Position numbers and translations under genes: made by a program | Assembly: GCA_039621445.1 (NCBI GenBank) | Contig: CP154957.1 | Location: forward strand, 42,751,474 to 42,815,473 | DNA length: 64,000 nucleotides | Origin: Euglena gracilis | Taxonomy: Eukaryota > Euglenida > Euglenophyceae > Euglenales | Direction: 5' to 3' | Notes under the pieces: generated by a model | Told to the model about the DNA's origin: nothing | The model's input: only the letters and a program-made list of their open reading frames with translations | Database searches by the model: none | Part shown: piece by piece, positions 60,852 to 64,000 of the stretch | How the letters are laid out: each line of letters begins with the position of its first letter | Position numbering within the stretch: the first letter of the stretch is position 1

Positions 60852-62979
60852 CAGGGATGGCCCTCGTTTTTTAACCAATTGTTTCAAAACTCGTTTTTTT
60901 TCCCTTCGAAAACCCCGGTTTTTTTTGAAAACAAAAACTGTCTTTTCGGCCTTTGCGGCCCCCCGTTTTTTTTAAAAAAAACCCGGGGGACTATTTAGAC
61001 ACAAAAGCGCATCCAAAGGCGGGGGAACGGGCTTTTACTCAGAGTCGGTATCACAGGAGTATTTCTCTTTGCCCTTGTCAGTCGGCAGTTTGGTGCAACA
61101 GTTTTGGGCACTTGGGGCAAGTCAAGTGCAACAGTTTTTGGCGGTTTGGCACATCTTTGGGGCCAAACTGGTCCAAGACTCAATCGAGCATTCCCTGGGG
61201 GGAGGGGTGGCCAAAGAAAGCCTGACCAAAAAATGACCAAAAAATTGAAAAGCCTTGGAAACACAGGAGGCCAAGCTGTTTGGCTGAAAGTGGTCCACAA
61301 ACCCTGAAACACTGGGACATGCCTGGCCAAAAACTTGCCTGTAAAACTGGTATGTATGATTTTTTTTAACAGCTCATCTTGGCGTCCTGCGAAAAAATGG
61401 CAACATTTGTGCCCAAAACTGCAAACAAACCACCACCCTTTTTGGTTTTCCGTCTTGGTGCACAAAAAAAAACCCCAAACTAAGGACAGAAAATGGAATG
61501 TCGAAACTCTCAGAAACAGCCTAGTCTCAGTCCTGGCTTACTTTTCTCAATATTGTTTCCATTGATGTGAGAGGTGGAGGTCATAATGTATGTTCGGGTC
61601 GGGAGCTGACGTCCTCCAGGTTCTGCTAGAAGCAGAAGCAGGGAATTTAAACGAAGGTGAAGGAAAGAATAATTCCCTGGGACAGCGGAGTTTTTTTTAT
61701 TTTATTTGCTTAAGGACCGCCCTGCTCTTGGATGAGGTTGCGGCTTTCAAAACCAATGGCAAGTTTTCAAGAACAGAAAGTCAATGACTCCGTTTTTAGT
61801 GCGGATTGCTGAAGGTGTTCTGTTTTTCAAAGGGAATCAAAAAACCCCTCCCCCCTGAAGAATCGGTTTTGGGCCGTGGTGCCTTGAAAATGACCATTTT
61901 TGGCCCCCAGCTCCTTCGGCACCATGGGTGTGCTGTAGCATACCACCTAAAAGCCTGACACCCTGGGAACAACCTTCCTAACAAGGAGCCTGGTGGAAAC
62001 AGAGCCAGCGGCTTTCTTTTCGGAAACCCCCAGGAGAGCCGGCCCTCAGGAGGGGGGAAGGGGGGACGTTGTTAGGTTGGACTAGCGAAATCTCCTTGCG
62101 AAAAATGGACATTTTCGAGACATTTTCACTCAAAATTTCTCTCAGAGTGGGTCAAAAATGTCTTATCTGTTGCCTGCCATAAAACATTCCCAATTTGGAG
62201 CCCTCCTGGACTCCAAGTTGGTTTCATTTCGAGAAACTCGTGAGGGTTTACCTGCTGTGGGCAGGCAACCCAGAGCACAAGGCCCTACCGAGTACTGAGA
62301 AGGGTAGACCAGCAGGCCATCATCCTCTGTGTTCCCAAATGGATTCCGCCATATCTTCCGGTTAGGCCTGAGCCTGAAATTTCAAAACCTCAAACCGTGG
62401 GCAATTCAATGCAACACTTCAACAAGCGGGGGGCCAACAAGTATGTGAAGGTCACCCCTTTTGCACCGTGTCCGGCCGCTGCTTCTGTGTGGGAAGGTGT
62501 ACCTGGTCCGGTGGGAGCAGTGCACGCCCAGCATCGCCTAGCACCGCCCAGCCTCATCAGAGGTGCTTCATCCAGAGGGAAAGCTGCCAAATTCCTTCAT
62601 CCATTCCCCTTCGGCCGGCCAACCACATGCAAGTTGGCCCTGGTCGGCCCTGGTCGGCCTGGCCGGGGGTCCAACGCAGCCCATTGGTTGTTGAAAAGGC
62701 TTTCTGATCTTTTCTTTGCTGTATTCCAGGCACGTGTTCCTGAAGAAGCCCATGCAGTCCACCAATACATCCACAACGGCTTGTCTTATCTGTTGTTCTT
62801 CCAGCACCATGCGGGTGGGGTCGTTCGGTCCGAAGCATATCCACACAGGATCCCCAACTCTCATCAAGAGACAGCCAGATGCCGCGATTCCAAATCCAAA
62901 AAAAACGGACGGTGTTTTTTTTTGAAACCAACAAAAGCATCTTTTGTTTTTTTCGAAAAAAACAAAAGCGCCATCCCTG
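60852..62979. mobile_element. hAT-like element inserted in recombinase locus C
   Basis: Inverted ends CAGGGATGGC (60852) and GCCATCCCTG (ending 62979). The 8-bp flanks ACGACAGG (60844-60851) and ACTACAGG (62980-62987) match at seven of eight positions. Joining the flanks restores an open recombinase frame. Sub-terminal T-run/A-run hairpins occur at both ends (60865-60990 and 62905-62970). There is no recognisable transposase, but a plausible ORF lies at 62690-62897. Confidence 0.85.
62690..62897 (-). CDS. Open frame inside the hAT-like element, unknown
   Basis: About 69 codons read AASGCLLMRVGDPVWICFGP, then MVLEEQQIRQAVVDVLVD and FFRNTCLEYSKEKIRKP. The composition is protein-like and helical, without low-complexity repeats. 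I do not recognise the family. It may be captured cargo or an exon of a gene in which the element ends reside. Confidence 0.35.
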
Positions 62980-63124
62980 ACTACAGGTGGGTTCCTCCTG
63001 TCGTCGATGACTTTCTCCAACGCGGCCGAAAATTCAGAAGTTTTCGGGGTACGAGGGAGCATCCTGTCCATGATAATAGCCGCACGTTTTGCCATTAGCA
63101 AAGAAAAGAGACTGGGGGAGTCAT

Positions 63125-63245
63125 AGGGTTTCAGTCCACGAAATACAGTGCAAGCGCCGACCCCCCCGATGCCTGCAATGTATTTCGTGGACTGAGTCCA
63201 CAAATTTCAGAGCATGCGCCCAGTGGACTGAATTTCCTCCCCCAA
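63125..63245. repeat. CAGTCCACGAAATACA hairpin
   Basis: Arms CAGTCCACGAAATACA (about 63132) and TGTATTTCGTGGACTG (ending about 63195), followed by a second, shorter GTCCACAAATTTCA/TGGACTGAATTTCC pair. Similar GTCCACGAGACACAG palindromes occur at 26660-26785. Confidence 0.7.
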
Positions 63246-63284
63246 AAAACGCTCTCAAAACCACCCCCCGCGATGCGTGAAGCC

Positions 63285-63385
63285 AATCCACGATACAGGG
63301 CAGGCGCCGGGCCTCTGGGTCCACAATTATAGATAAAATTGTGGGTGTAACCCGTGTACAGGCCGTATAGCGGGTTACACCCACG
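63285..63385 (-). repeat. ATTGTGGG hairpin family, reverse copy
   Basis: CAGGGCAGGCGCCGGGCCTC, then AAAATTGTGGGTGTAACCCG and CGGGTTACACCCACGAT. The GGCGCC block and hairpin order mirror 11135-11270. Confidence 0.65.
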
Positions 63386-63509
63386 ATCTTTTTATAATAA
63401 CAGTTGAGTCGTTTTGTTTGACCCCGATTCTGTTTTCATGGGACAGACTTGGGCGCAAAATGCTCCCACCCGACCCTCGTCATAAATGCAGGCTCGGGCG
63501 CGAGTCCAG

Positions 63510-63875
63510 GGGTCCTAAAAGCGGATTTAATCATGTAGCACACTGAAATTTGCCATTTGGGGCCACTTGGGCGGGTTTCCAATTCTGGTGAAAATTACTG
63601 CTGTTTTAGAATAAGAGTACCGTGCAGTGGAAACATCTCCGTTGAGAAGAACTTTTGATCGAGGGGTAATTTGGTACCCCAACGTTTGCACGCAGCCAGA
63701 GATACGCTCGCGATCGTCAGATTGGCCAGAATCAGAGTTGAAATTTGTGGTGCTTTTCAGTGCTTTTCGGTTTAGGAAGCATGACAAACCATGCAGAAAC
63801 GGTCAAATCGACGACCCGCGGGGTCCAGGAGGTCCAGAAAATTGTGAAATTAGGATTTCCGAGGGACAGGAAACT
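63510..63875 (+). repeat. Dispersed repeat (GATCGAGGGGTAA family), right-edge copy
   Basis: Contains GAGTACCGTGCAGTGG, TTGATCGAGGGGTAATTTGG and ATACGCTCGCGATCGTC; matches 21350-21760. It is cut near 63875 by the hairpin that follows. Confidence 0.7.
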
Positions 63876-63876
63876 A

Positions 63877-64000
63877 TATAAAAATTGTGGGCATAACCCA
63901 TAAGGCCGTATAACGGGTCAAGGGCGTCGTAGACCCGTTATACGGCCTGTATATGGGTTATAGCCCACAATTTTTCTGTAACCGTTAATTAAGAGGCCCG
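63877..64000 (+). mobile_element. Start of a probable hairpin-led element at the window edge
   Basis: The dispersed repeat breaks after GGGACAGGAAAC; then TATATAAAAATTGTGGGC, a long hairpin (about 63880-63976) and TAACCGTTAATTAAG. The order TATA-hairpin-(AA)CCGTTAA is the same as at 23267-23390 (TATAAG, hairpin, AACCGTTAACCAAG). The rest lies beyond the window. Confidence 0.5.

Larger units (their letters stand above)
60390..63090 (-). pseudogene. Tyrosine recombinase, N-terminal part (locus C), split by a hAT-like element
   Basis: On the minus strand: IIMDRMLPRTPKTSEFSAAL and EKVIDDRRNPPVV (63085-62988); then, after the element at 60852-62979, NPVHETLLQQATAKKPSG, ACALAHLMEF, DDFFVAWAGWVIDPSSLVED (about 60700-60640) and, in another frame, FRANALKASSFWGYLNAVV, YSSAKPE, VPSSNSQFPKFQWFF and YTRELTKKR (60600-60425). 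Each matches the locus B exon (VLVGWARWCVDARELF, SSFRTYVNAVSNIY, VPSSVSQFPQFNALM). The catalytic Arg box is not reached. Frame changes near 60630 indicate decay or a lost intron. Confidence 0.75.

Noticed and set aside
1-64000. Bacterial or viral origin of the window
   Set aside because: Short GT-AG introns, hAT and retroelement fragments, PHD fingers and an eEF1A pseudogene are eukaryotic features; no operons, ribosome binding site pattern or capsid genes.

Overview
This window is eukaryotic nuclear DNA from an organism I cannot name. It has no operons and no long uninterrupted genes. It does have GT-AG introns of only about 42-47 bp (clearest at 31222-31268 and in the four introns between 35443 and 36043), pieces of typical eukaryotic transposons (hAT, reverse transcriptase/RNase H, tyrosine recombinase, PHD-finger proteins), a broken copy of translation elongation factor eEF1A, and large satellite arrays. 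Very long runs of G or C (up to about 65 bases) sit at the ends of many repeats. A compact-intron, transposon-swollen protist or alga is my best guess, but the lineage is inference only.

Layout. 1-5.2 kb: a retroelement with a gag-like ORF1 cut by a TA-flanked insertion, followed by a reverse transcriptase ORF. 6.4-9.9 kb: a 3.46 kb inverted-repeat element full of GCGCAAATGCGC palindromes, inserted into a dispersed repeat. 11-12 kb: the N-terminal piece of a tyrosine recombinase. 13-20 kb: two diverged copies of one segment, a filled/empty-site pair for a TA MITE, a hAT C-terminus, and a large repeat expanded by nested insertions. 22.1-25.9 kb: a 3.75 kb Mutator-like element with a 9-bp target duplication that encloses a 71-bp satellite, itself split by a 1.47 kb element carrying a tyrosine-recombinase exon. 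27-31.7 kb: a PHD-finger ORF, an ORF with a 2A-like motif, and a charged, possibly Myb/SANT-like coding fragment. 31.8-34.5 kb: complex satellite and poly-G. 35.2-37.7 kb: a multi-exon gene interrupted by an element with a 9-10 bp target duplication. 37.9-40.3 kb: a decayed reverse transcriptase-RNase H gene with nested insertions. 40.4-42.2 kb: a TIR element holding an eEF1A pseudogene. 43-46.8 kb: C-rich minisatellites, then a 79-bp satellite. 46.8-49.5 kb: two near-identical elements carrying a PHD-finger gene, each broken in a different way. 50-64 kb: another recombinase fragment inside a long-TIR element, two hAT transposase fragments, and a fourth recombinase locus split by a hAT-like insertion.

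The coding sequences do not form a pathway; nearly all are mobile-element genes or captured fragments. What links them is insertion history. In several places the sequence contains both the filled and the empty target site, or a coding frame that resumes exactly across an insertion, so element borders can be placed to the base. The most unusual signal is a hairpin-led element type, seen twice as full insertions and probably again at the right edge, that sits without target duplication inside satellite units and carries exons of a tyrosine recombinase or a PHD-finger protein.
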